A stretch of 20,848 nucleotides of DNA. Source: a bacterium (lineage in GTDB: Bacteria > 4484-113 > JAGGVC01). Below are positions 12,759 to 18,942 of this stretch, piece after piece (within the stretch, counting starts at the first letter, position 1; each line of letters opens with the position of its first letter). The translations under genes and the position numbers were made by a program. The DNA lies in contig JABRWB010000049.1 in assembly GCA_039961635.1 (NCBI GenBank), positions 1 through 20,848 on the forward strand, read 5' to 3'. A model generated the notes under the pieces. That model had not been told where the DNA came from, did not search any database, and saw only the letters and a program-made list of their open reading frames with translations.

Positions 12759-13970
12759 ATGAACACACGACTCGCTTTTTTCGTTGCGGCGTTTCTTTCG
12801 ATATTTCCGCTTCTACTTTCCTGTCCCGCGCAGGGCGGAGAGAACGGCGCGGCAAGCGCGGGCGCCGATTCCGGTGAAGCCGCGCCCGCGGTTTCCGCGA
12901 AGCAGGCCGAGCTTGCGCATAATCCCGCTCTGCCTGTCGAGCGCATCAAGCTCCCCCCCGGATTTTCGATTTCGGTTTACGCGTATCCGGTCCCCGGCGC
13001 GCGCTCGCTTTGCCTTTCTCCCAAAGGCGTCCTCTTCGTCGGGACGCGCGACAACAACGGCAAGGTTTACTCGATACTCGACGATAACGGCGACGGCGCG
13101 GCCGACAAGATACACACGTTCGCGGAGGGGCTGTTCATGCCCAACGGCGTCGCCGTAAAAGACGGCGCGCTGTACGTGGCCGAGGTCAACCGCATCCTGC
13201 GCTACGACGGCGCGGAGGCGAGCCCGACCGGATTCCACCAGCCGGTTCTCGTGACCGACGAATATCCGAGCGACACGCACCACGGATGGAAGTTCATCCG
13301 CTTCGGCGCGGACGGCATGCTCTACGTTCCCGTCGGCGCGCCCTGCAACGTATGCGAACGCGACGATCCGTACGCGTCGATCACGCGGCTGGACGTCGCG
13401 ACCGGCGAGTTCAAAGTGATCGCGCGCGGCATCCGAAACACCGTCGGATTCGACTGGGATCCGCTTTCGGGAGACCTGTGGTTCACCGACAACGGCCGGG
13501 ACATGCTCGGCGACGACATCCCGCCGGACGAGCTCAACCACATGACGCGCGACGGCCAGCATTTCGGTTTCCCGTACATGCACGGAAAGAACATCAAAGA
13601 CCCGGAATTCGGCGACAAAACTCCCGGCGTCGCGTTCACTCCCGCCGCGCAGGAGCTGGGGCCGCATGTCGCGTCGCTCGGTATGCGGTTTTACACGGGG
13701 AAGATGTTTCCGGAGGAATACCGCAACCAGATTTTCATCGCGGAGCACGGAAGCTGGAACCGCAGCTCGCCTCTGGGCGCGCGCGTCACGCTCGTAAGGC
13801 TGGACGACAGCCGGCGGCCGAAGTCTTACGAAGTTTTCGCGGAAGGATGGCAGGGCGCGGACGGCAAGCGATGGGGCCGCCCGGTGGACGTACTGGTGAT
13901 GCCCGACGGCGCGCTGCTGGTGAGCGACGACATGGCCGGCGCGGTGTACCGGATCGCGTACGCGGGGTAG
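12759..13970 (+). CDS. PQQ-type sugar dehydrogenase (glucose/sorbosone dehydrogenase family) lipoprotein
   Basis: 403 residues. The signal peptide is hydrophobic up to lipobox L19-L-S-C22, so it is probably an exported lipoprotein. A six-bladed propeller of the GSDH type follows: blocks 'GTRDNNGKVYSILDDNGDG', 'MPNGVAVKDGALYVAEVNRI', 'HHGWKFIRFGADGMLYVPVGAPCNVC', 'RNTVGFDWDPLSGDLWFTDN' and 'IFIAEHGSWNRS' are characteristic. DDNGDGAAD looks like a Ca-binding loop, and HH at the fourth block is the likely catalytic-base region. Electrons would pass to PQQ and then to a carrier. PQQ use and substrate are inferred from the family, and no pqq synthesis gene is in the window. It shares direction with the upstream SDR gene but has its own promoter candidate. 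Confidence 0.9.
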   Translation: MNTRLAFFVAAFLSIFPLLLSCPAQGGENGAASAGADSGEAAPAVSAKQAELAHNPALPVERIKLPPGFSISVYAYPVPGARSLCLSPKGVLFVGTRDNNGKVYSILDDNGDGAADKIHTFAEGLFMPNGVAVKDGALYVAEVNRILRYDGAEASPTGFHQPVLVTDEYPSDTHHGWKFIRFGADGMLYVPVGAPCNVCERDDPYASITRLDVATGEFKVIARGIRNTVGFDWDPLSGDLWFTDNGRDMLGDDIPPDELNHMTRDGQHFGFPYMHGKNIKDPEFGDKTPGVAFTPAAQELGPHVASLGMRFYTGKMFPEEYRNQIFIAEHGSWNRSSPLGARVTLVRLDDSRRPKSYEVFAEGWQGADGKRWGRPVDVLVMPDGALLVSDDMAGAVYRIAYAG

Positions 13971-14439
13971 GCGCAACGCGCGAATACGACGAAGCGGAGG
14001 CGTACCCGCGCGACATGGCGAAGATCGCCAAGGACGAGGGCAACGAAAAACGCGTGACGACGTACAGGTATTACTTCGATTTCGCCGCAACTTCGTCTAT
14101 TTCTGCTGCAACTGCGAAGCGCATTGTGCGAGTGCCAAGGGATTCAGGAATTTTCGGGAAATTCGTAAGGGAATCGGCCGACGAGCCGGCGTATTTCCTT
14201 TTTCGCAAGTTATCAAAATAGCACCGGCCGAGCAGAATTTTCAGGCTCACGTATTAATCTCTACGCCGTTTGCGGCTCAAAAAATGAACAATGCGAGGTG
14301 CAACGTTACTTGGTGTTAATCCATGACCGTTTTTAACCCCGGCTTCCCCGGCTGCCTTTCGCTCACCCCCGCGGTGTGTGCAGGCATTCCGGTGATAAAA
14401 TGATACTGCTTTCTTCAAGTTACTTGGACTCCGTAACCG
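13971..14439. other. Intergenic stretch with no clear gene
   Basis: 469 bp between the dehydrogenase and fic. An ATG at 14015 opens 68 codons to 14221 with a weak GCGGAGG far upstream; its protein matches nothing I recognise, so I do not call it. The part after about 14220 is less GC-rich and holds the decayed aspS-tail copy (14325-14373). TAAAAT (14396-14401) is a possible -10 for fic. Confidence 0.5.
14325..14373. repeat. Third, decayed copy of the aspS-tail repeat
   Basis: A block around GCTGCCTTTCGCTCACCCCC corresponds to the aspS 3' end. Over the 38 bases between CCCC and CCGCGG (14337-14373) about 31 match the aspS copy. On the minus strand the same frame would read A-G-V-S-E-R-Q-P-G, comparable with the AspRS tail A-E-V-G-E-R-Q-L-G. 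The homology fades outside. It stands about 70-115 nt upstream of fic. Confidence 0.5.
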
Positions 14440-15555
14440 ATGCCGGCTGTTCATTACCACTACGGCAAGTTTCCGCCTGCCAGTCTCGATTGGGAAAGGA
14501 TCATTCCCTTGATCGGGCCCGCCAGCGCGGCGGTGGCGCGCTACGACGGGGTGCTTTCGGCCATCCCCAATTCAAGGGTGCTTTTGTCGCCGCTGACAAC
14601 GGACGAAGCGGTTTTGTCGTCGCGCATAGAAGGAACGCGCACGTCGCTGGACGAAGTTCTCGAATACGAAGCGGCCGGACCGAACGGTGCAAGTCCCGAA
14701 AAGGAAGCAGATATTCATGAAGTCTTGAATTATCGCAAGGCGTTGAATTGGGCTATGGATATGCTGAATGAAATACCGCTTTGCCTGAAATTGATCAAAG
14801 GCATGCACAAGTTGCTGCTGGAAGGGGTTCGCGGCCGCTCGAAATCGCCGGGCGAATTCAGGAAGCTGCCCAACTGGATCGGGCCTCCAGGATGCACGAT
14901 TGATGATGCAAAATTCGTACCCATTAGCGCAGATAAGCTTCTTTCCGCAATGAGTGACTGGGAAAAATACATACACGAAAACGCCCCCGACAAGCTGGTA
15001 CAACTGGCGCTTTTGCATGCAGAATTCGAGGCGCTTCATCCCTTTCTGGACGGCAATGGGCGCCTGGGGCGAATGTTCATTCCACTTTTTATGTTCAGCG
15101 CCGGATTGATCGGCTCTCCAATGTTTTATATCAGTGCTTACTTTGAGGAGAAGCGTGACGAGTATTACGATCGGCTTTTGGCCGTTTCACGCGACGACAA
15201 CTGGACGGAATGGTGTATGTTTTTCTTGATTGCCGTTCAAACTCAAGCGGAAAGCAATCACTCGAAGGCATGGGCCATCCTAAATCTTTACAACCAAATC
15301 AAGCTTCAAATATCCGAACTTACCCGTTCCCAGTTCGCAATTCACGCGCTTGAATGGATTTTCAAAAAGCCTGTGTTCAGCAGCGTTGACTTCGTTGCCA
15401 ATTCAAACATACCGGAGCCTACCGCGCGAAGGATACTTAATGTCCTGAAGGAGGCTGACATTTTAAAAAACATCCGCATCGGTTCCGGACGCAGGCCCTC
15501 GATTTTTGCTTTTCCACAACTTGTCAACATTGCCGAGGGCAAGGTTGTGCTTTGA
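14440..15555 (+). CDS. Fic-domain protein (class II, N-terminal inhibitory helix)
   Basis: 371 residues. The Fic core carries H200-P-F-L-D-G-N-G-R-L-G-R, the complete signature for AMP transfer from ATP to a target hydroxyl. An N-terminal inhibitory motif S60-x3-E64-G65 (in SSRIEGT) matches (S/T)-x-x-x-E-(G/N), so the enzyme is expected to be autoinhibited. The C-terminal 70 residues form a winged-helix-like domain ('FSSVDFVANSNIPEPTARRILNVLKEADIL'). The target is unknown; such proteins range from toxins to regulators. No antitoxin gene is adjacent. The codons are less GC-rich than in the neighbours, which suggests acquisition. The last codons (V-L-stop) lie inside the 171-bp repeat and are shared with the gene ending at 16520. 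No Shine-Dalgarno is obvious. Confidence 0.93.
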   Translation: MPAVHYHYGKFPPASLDWERIIPLIGPASAAVARYDGVLSAIPNSRVLLSPLTTDEAVLSSRIEGTRTSLDEVLEYEAAGPNGASPEKEADIHEVLNYRKALNWAMDMLNEIPLCLKLIKGMHKLLLEGVRGRSKSPGEFRKLPNWIGPPGCTIDDAKFVPISADKLLSAMSDWEKYIHENAPDKLVQLALLHAEFEALHPFLDGNGRLGRMFIPLFMFSAGLIGSPMFYISAYFEEKRDEYYDRLLAVSRDDNWTEWCMFFLIAVQTQAESNHSKAWAILNLYNQIKLQISELTRSQFAIHALEWIFKKPVFSSVDFVANSNIPEPTARRILNVLKEADILKNIRIGSGRRPSIFAFPQLVNIAEGKVVL

Positions 15556-15717
15556 GTTGCACTTGTTGAAACCTAAGCGGCTTGTCTTTCACTTTTGCCC
15601 CGAAATTGCAAGACAAACGGCCCGAATCATTGTTGGGACAGTCGTATCCCCAGCTCCCCAAGCTGCCTTTCGTCCACCTCCGCGGGGGCTTTCGTCATCT
15701 GATCGCTCGCCTGCGCG
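15547..15717. repeat. 171-bp direct repeat, copy 1
   Basis: Matches 16512-16682 without gaps at a constant offset of 965 bp, with 6 mismatches. It begins with GTGCTTTGA, which forms the end of fic, continues through a noncoding spacer and ends with the aspS 3' end. Confidence 0.95.
15627..15716 (-). pseudogene. Duplicated 3' end of aspS (29 codons plus stop)
   Basis: Part of repeat copy 1. Read on the minus strand it encodes AQASDQMTKAPAEVDERQ and the remaining AspRS tail through LSQQ-stop. Against the intact aspS it has two amino-acid changes (Gln for Leu before MTK, Asp for Gly after AEV) and two silent ones. The frame is kept and there are no indels, so the copy is recent or came from a functional homologue. 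No start is attached. Confidence 0.85.
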
Positions 15718-15744
15718 CTTTTTTCCCGATCCTGCGCTTCGCGC

Positions 15745-15775
15745 TTGACTCCGTACCTAAGTACGTACTTTAAAT
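15745..15775 (+). promoter_or_regulatory. mer-type operator/promoter
   Basis: -35 TTGACT (15745-15750), a long 19-bp spacer, and TTAAAT (15770-15775) as -10. Inside the spacer is the dyad CCGTAC-CTAA-GTACG. From memory, the Tn21/Tn501 merT promoter has the same -35, the same CCGTAC...GTACG half-sites and the same 19-bp spacer. MerR binds such a dyad and untwists the DNA when Hg(II) binds. The promoter reads into merR itself, so the operon should be autoregulated. Confidence 0.88.
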
Positions 15776-15798
15776 TGTGAATCGGAGGCTGAACCGGA

Positions 15799-16251
15799 TT
15801 GCACGATAAACCGCTTACAATTGGAAGACTTGCCGCCCTTGCCGGCGTCGGCGTGGAAACGATCAGGTTCTACGAGAGGTCAGGCCTGATCGAAAGGCCG
15901 CCACGCCGGGAATCGGGATACCGGCGATATCCCCCGGAATCTATCGCGCGCGTCGTTTTTGTCCGGCGGGCGAAGGAGCTTGGTTTCACGCTGCGCGAAA
16001 TCCGCGAGCTTTTTTCGCTACGCGTTTCACCGGAATGCACCTGCGCCGGAGTGCGCGCCGCCGCGATGGAAAAAATCGGGGACATCGACGCGAAGCTGGA
16101 CGCCCTAAATTCGATGCGCGGGGCGCTTGCCGCGCTTGCGGAGTCGTGCAAGGGCGACGGACCGATTTCGGAATGCCCGATTCTCGACGCGCTGGACGGC
16201 GGCGGGCGGTTTTCCGCCTCCAATACATGCGATTCAAAGGAGATTGAGTGA
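15799..16251 (+). CDS. merR: MerR-family regulator, probably Hg(II)-responsive
   Basis: 150 residues. The winged helix (about 6-72) has 'TIGRLAALAGVGVETIRFYERSGLI', RRYP and 'RRAKELGFTLREIRELF'. A dimerisation helix and metal loop follow. Cysteines stand at 80, 82, 117 and 126; C82, C117 and C126 coincide in number and spacing with the three Hg ligands of Tn501 MerR, and 'SCKGDGPISECPI' mirrors its C-terminal loop. The promoter at 15745 is mer-like as well. The start is TTG 15799, with GGAGG (15784-15788) 10 nt upstream; no ATG or GTG is better placed. The stop overlaps the next ATG. The whole gene lies within the repeat-bounded 965-bp unit. Response to another thiophilic metal cannot be excluded. 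Confidence 0.88.
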   Translation: MHDKPLTIGRLAALAGVGVETIRFYERSGLIERPPRRESGYRRYPPESIARVVFVRRAKELGFTLREIRELFSLRVSPECTCAGVRAAAMEKIGDIDAKLDALNSMRGALAALAESCKGDGPISECPILDALDGGGRFSASNTCDSKEIE

Positions 16252-16520
16252 TGGCAGAAAAAAGAAATGTGGAAGTTTTCAGCGCGGGATGCCCGCTGTG
16301 CCATGGCGCCGTGAGCATGGTCGAAAGGATCGCCTGCGCGTCTTGCGAGGTCCAGGTTCATGACATGCGCACTCCGGCCGCGATGGCCAGAGCCGCGGAG
16401 CTGGGCGTAAAGACCGTCCCCGCCGTCGCGGTGGACGGCGTGCTTGCGGATTGCTGCGCAGGGCGCGGCCCGGACGAGGCGTCGCTACGCGCGGCGGGGG
16501 TCGGCAATCCCGTGCTTTGA
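16251..16520 (+). CDS. Small six-cysteine thioredoxin-like protein of the mer-type operon
   Basis: 89 residues from ATG 16251, overlapping the merR stop (TGATG), with AAGGAG (16237-16242) 8 nt upstream. The fold is thioredoxin-like: a first strand VEVFSAG, then C14-P-L-C17-H at the active-site position, and the cis-proline segment V-K-T-V-P57-A. Extra cysteines are C29 and C32 (IACASCEV) and the pair C68-C69 near the end. Six Cys in 89 residues is high for a cytosolic protein and fits metal or disulfide handling. From memory, similar short proteins occur beside merR in mercury loci, but no function is settled. The gene ends in V-L-stop within repeat copy 2, exactly as fic does in copy 1. Confidence 0.8.
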   Translation: MAEKRNVEVFSAGCPLCHGAVSMVERIACASCEVQVHDMRTPAAMARAAELGVKTVPAVAVDGVLADCCAGRGPDEASLRAAGVGNPVL

Positions 16521-16682
16521 GTTGCACTTGTTGAAACCTAAGCGGTTTGTCTTTCACTTTTGCCCCGAAATTGCAAGACAAACGGCCCGAATCATTGTTG
16601 GGACAGTCGTATCCCCAGCTCCCCAAGCTGCCTTTCGCCCACTTCCGCGGGGGCTTTCGTCATCAAATCGCTGGCCTGCGCG
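16512..16682. repeat. 171-bp direct repeat, copy 2
   Basis: Starts with GTGCTTTGA at the end of the thioredoxin-like gene and ends inside aspS; bases 16592-16682 are the functional aspS 3' end. Differences from copy 1 are one in the spacer and five in the coding part. Confidence 0.95.
16545..16583. terminator. Inverted repeat between convergent genes inside the repeat
   Basis: GTTTGTCTT (16545-16553) and AAGACAAAC (16575-16583) are perfect 9-bp arms around a 21-nt loop. Copy 1 has the same structure with one mismatch. It is located where a bidirectional terminator between the thioredoxin-like gene and aspS would be, but the long loop makes it a weak candidate. Confidence 0.35.
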
Positions 16683-18490
16683 GTCTTGGGGAACGCGATG
16701 ACGTCGCGGATCGACTGGAATCCGAACATCAGCATCACGATCCTGTCCATCCCGAACGCGAACCCGCGGTGCGGCGGCGCGCCGTACGAAAACGCGTTCA
16801 GGAAAAATCCGAACTGCTCCTCTATCTCCGCTTCGCTCATCCCCAGGCCGGCGAGCACGCTTCGCTGCAGCACCGGGTCGTGGATGCGGTGGCTGCCGCT
16901 GCCAAGCTCCTCGCCGTTCAGGACGAGATCGTAGTTGTCGGCGCGTATCGCCAGTTTTTCTTCGTCGGTATTTGCCTTCAAGCGAAATCTTCCCGGCTCG
17001 TATTCTTCCGTGAACTCCGGATGCGGCATCGTGAACGGATGGTGCGCGGGCTCGAGCGCCCCCGTCTCGGGATTTCTGTCGTACAGCGGAAAGTCCACGA
17101 TCCACGCGAACTTCCATCCCCCCCCCGCCGCGCCTTCCTTGATCAGCCCAAGCTCCTTGGCAAGCTTCACGCGGATAAGTCCAAGCGTTTTTTCCACTTT
17201 CTCGCGCGCGGGCGCGCCCGCGGCGATCAAAAATACTCCGTCGCCCGACGCGAGTTCCGCCAGCGCGGATTTCTCGGCGTCCGTCGCGAACTTGTCGAAG
17301 CTGGTTTTTTCAATCACGCCGCCCGCGGCCTTCGCGTACGCAAGCCCGCCCGCGCCGGTTTTTTTCGCGAACTCGGTCAGCTCGTCAATTTCCTTGCGCG
17401 ACGGCGCATATCCGGGAACGAATAACCCTTTAACCGCGCCGCCAGCATCCAGCGCTGATTTGAAAACTCCGAATTCCGATTCCACGAACATGTCCGACAG
17501 GTCGATAATCTCGCAGCCGAACCGCAGGTCGGGCTTGTCGCTCCCCCACCGCGCCATCGCCTCGTCGAAGGGTATCCGCGGGAACGGCGTTTCGATTTCC
17601 TGCCCCAGCACTTCGCGGAAGACGACCTCGAACATCTTCTCGCCCACCGAGAAAAGCTCGTCGCGCGACGCGAAGCTCATTTCCAGATCGAGCTGGGTGA
17701 ACTCCGGCTGACGGTTGGCGCGCAGATCCTCATCGCGGAAGCAGCGCGCCATCTGGAAATAGCGGTCGATCCCGCCGACCATCAAAAGCTGCTTCAATAG
17801 CTGCGGCGACTGGGGCAGCGCGTAGAACTTTCCGGGAAACACGCGCGACGGCACTAGATAATCCCGCGCGCCCTCCGGGGTGGAGCGCCCCAGCATCGGC
17901 GTCTCGACTTCGAGGAATCCCATTTCCGAGAGCGCGTTGCGCATCGAAAGGAAAATCCTGTGGCGCGCGGCCAGAGCCTCGACGAGCGGCCTCCTTCGCA
18001 GGTCGAGATAGCGGTACTGCATCCGCAAATCCTCGCCGGCCTTCGGGTCTTCGGCGATGTAAAAAGGCGGCGTCTCCGCGGGCGACAGGATCTTAAGTCC
18101 GGTCGCAAAAATCTCCCGGTCGCCGCCCAGCAGCTTCGGGTTTACGTCTTTGTCCGCGCGCATCCGCCACTCGCCGCGCACCGCGACGACGTATTCGCCG
18201 CGAAGCTGCTCCGCAAGCCGGTGCGCATCTGGCGCGTATTCCGGATTGAACGTGACCTGCACCTTCGCGGCCTCGTATCCCCGCCGTTGCGCTTCGGGCT
18301 GCAGCTCCTGCAGATATCGGTCGCGCAACCAGACGAAAACGAGCGCGCCGAGATCCCGCCGGGCGTCCACCCAGCCCATCGCGACCACTTCGCGTCCGTC
18401 GGCGTCGGTGCGAAGAAGCTCCGCAAGGTTCGCGGGCGACCTTGTCCAGGCCGTCCCGCCGCCGGATTCCGCACCGATTTGCGCACTCAT
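16592..18490 (-). CDS. aspS: Aspartyl-tRNA synthetase
   Basis: 632-residue class IIb synthetase charging tRNA-Asp. The N-terminal OB-fold anticodon domain (about 20-140) is followed by the catalytic core: 'TPEGARDYLVPSR', 'FYALPQSPQLLKQLLM', motif 2 'FRDEDLRANRQPEFTQLD', the bacterial GAD insertion and motif 3 'PPHRGFAFGMDRIVML'. The length exceeds E. coli AspRS (590), partly because of an extra loop at residues about 59-74 in the OB fold. The N-terminus before 'GWVDARRDLG' is also unusual. Start ATG 18490 has GGAG (18497-18500) upstream, and the frame is open further only over promoter sequence. Its last 29 codons are duplicated at 15627. Whether it also charges tRNA-Asn cannot be told. Confidence 0.96.
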   Translation of the reverse strand: MSAQIGAESGGGTAWTRSPANLAELLRTDADGREVVAMGWVDARRDLGALVFVWLRDRYLQELQPEAQRRGYEAAKVQVTFNPEYAPDAHRLAEQLRGEYVVAVRGEWRMRADKDVNPKLLGGDREIFATGLKILSPAETPPFYIAEDPKAGEDLRMQYRYLDLRRRPLVEALAARHRIFLSMRNALSEMGFLEVETPMLGRSTPEGARDYLVPSRVFPGKFYALPQSPQLLKQLLMVGGIDRYFQMARCFRDEDLRANRQPEFTQLDLEMSFASRDELFSVGEKMFEVVFREVLGQEIETPFPRIPFDEAMARWGSDKPDLRFGCEIIDLSDMFVESEFGVFKSALDAGGAVKGLFVPGYAPSRKEIDELTEFAKKTGAGGLAYAKAAGGVIEKTSFDKFATDAEKSALAELASGDGVFLIAAGAPAREKVEKTLGLIRVKLAKELGLIKEGAAGGGWKFAWIVDFPLYDRNPETGALEPAHHPFTMPHPEFTEEYEPGRFRLKANTDEEKLAIRADNYDLVLNGEELGSGSHRIHDPVLQRSVLAGLGMSEAEIEEQFGFFLNAFSYGAPPHRGFAFGMDRIVMLMFGFQSIRDVIAFPKTAQASDLMTKAPAEVGERQLGELGIRLSQQ

Positions 18491-18542
18491 GAAAGTCTCC
18501 GAAATCGAATTCCGCCGGGATTTGGATGCCGGGCGGACGGCC

Positions 18543-18548
18543 ATTATA
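18543..18548 (-). promoter_or_regulatory. Candidate -10 of aspS
   Basis: A perfect TATAAT on the minus strand, 52 nt before the ATG at 18490. Ahead of it TTGTGA is only 15 bp away, so the -35 is uncertain. It faces the promoter of the divergent fmdB-like gene. Confidence 0.5.
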
Positions 18549-18603
18549 CCCGCGCACCCTTGTTCACAATCCCCGTCCGGACAATCGGACCTGCTTCGCG
18601 CGG

Positions 18604-18618
18604 TATCATGTATCCGCC
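18604..18618 (+). promoter_or_regulatory. Leaderless-type promoter of the FmdB-like gene
   Basis: TATCAT at 18604-18609 is followed by 9 nt and then ATG 18619. No Shine-Dalgarno is present. Confidence 0.45.
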
Positions 18619-18822
18619 ATGCCGATTTACGAATTTCAGTGCGCCAAGTGCGGCGAGGTCGAGGAGCTTTTGGTCTCGATGAAGGAGGCCGAATCCGGCC
18701 GGTTCAAGTGCCAAAAGTGCGGCGGAAAGATGGAGCGCATTTTCAGCGTCACCGCCTGCACGACAGCCAAATCGGACGGCGGATTCGCGCCGAACCCGGC
18801 CTGCGACGGAGCGGGCGGCTGA
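18619..18822 (+). CDS. FmdB-family zinc-ribbon protein
   Basis: 67 residues. The start MPIYEFQC8-A-K-C11-G and the second pair C31-Q-K-C34-G-G form the four-Cys zinc ribbon of the FmdB/CxxC_CXXC_SSSS family; an 'ERIFSV' strand closes it and a Gly/Ala/Cys-rich tail follows. FmdB was proposed as a regulator of an amide-uptake/amidase operon in Methylophilus, but these small ribbons are widespread and mostly uncharacterised. ATG 18619 is chosen over upstream in-frame starts because the family always begins MPxYE and the -10 element is upstream of it. Divergent from aspS. Confidence 0.88.
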   Translation: MPIYEFQCAKCGEVEELLVSMKEAESGRFKCQKCGGKMERIFSVTACTTAKSDGGFAPNPACDGAGG

Positions 18823-18890
18823 CGCCTGTGAAGCGTCCGGTCGGGCGCGATGTAAAAGTTTGTCAATTCCGGGCGACCAGGCGATTCCCG

Positions 18891-18920
18891 TTGCAAATCC
18901 AGGGATTCGCTTGATATCAT
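18891..18920 (+). promoter_or_regulatory. Promoter of the diguanylate cyclase gene
   Basis: -35 TTGCAA (18891-18896), 18-bp spacer, -10 TATCAT (18915-18920). The ATG at 18943 has AGGA (18934-18937) ahead of it, so this is a conventional leadered gene. Confidence 0.6.
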
Positions 18921-18942
18921 CCGTTTTCTTTACAGGAAACCA

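Noticed and set aside
12813-14090. 425-residue open frame on the minus strand opposite the sugar dehydrogenase
   Set aside because: It is antisense to a gene with clear family blocks; its protein is Arg/His/Ala-rich and matches no fold, a typical effect of GC-rich codon use.
13286-14221. 311-residue plus-strand frame overlapping the dehydrogenase and running past its end
   Set aside because: The overlapping part is an Arg-rich shadow frame. The part after 13971 (68 codons from ATG 14015) has no convincing ribosome-binding site or recognisable sequence.
14440-15555. Fic protein as half of a toxin-antitoxin pair
   Set aside because: The inhibitory motif S60-x3-E64-G65 is within the same protein (class II), and no separate antitoxin ORF is adjacent.
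15582-15773. Small ORF at the start of repeat copy 1 (the same ORF starts at 16547 in copy 2)
   Set aside because: It arises only because the spacer is duplicated and runs antisense to the aspS tail; no Shine-Dalgarno and no family.
16547-17425. 292-residue plus-strand frame opposite aspS
   Set aside because: Antisense to AspRS motifs; its start lies in the repeat spacer and the composition is that of a shadow frame.
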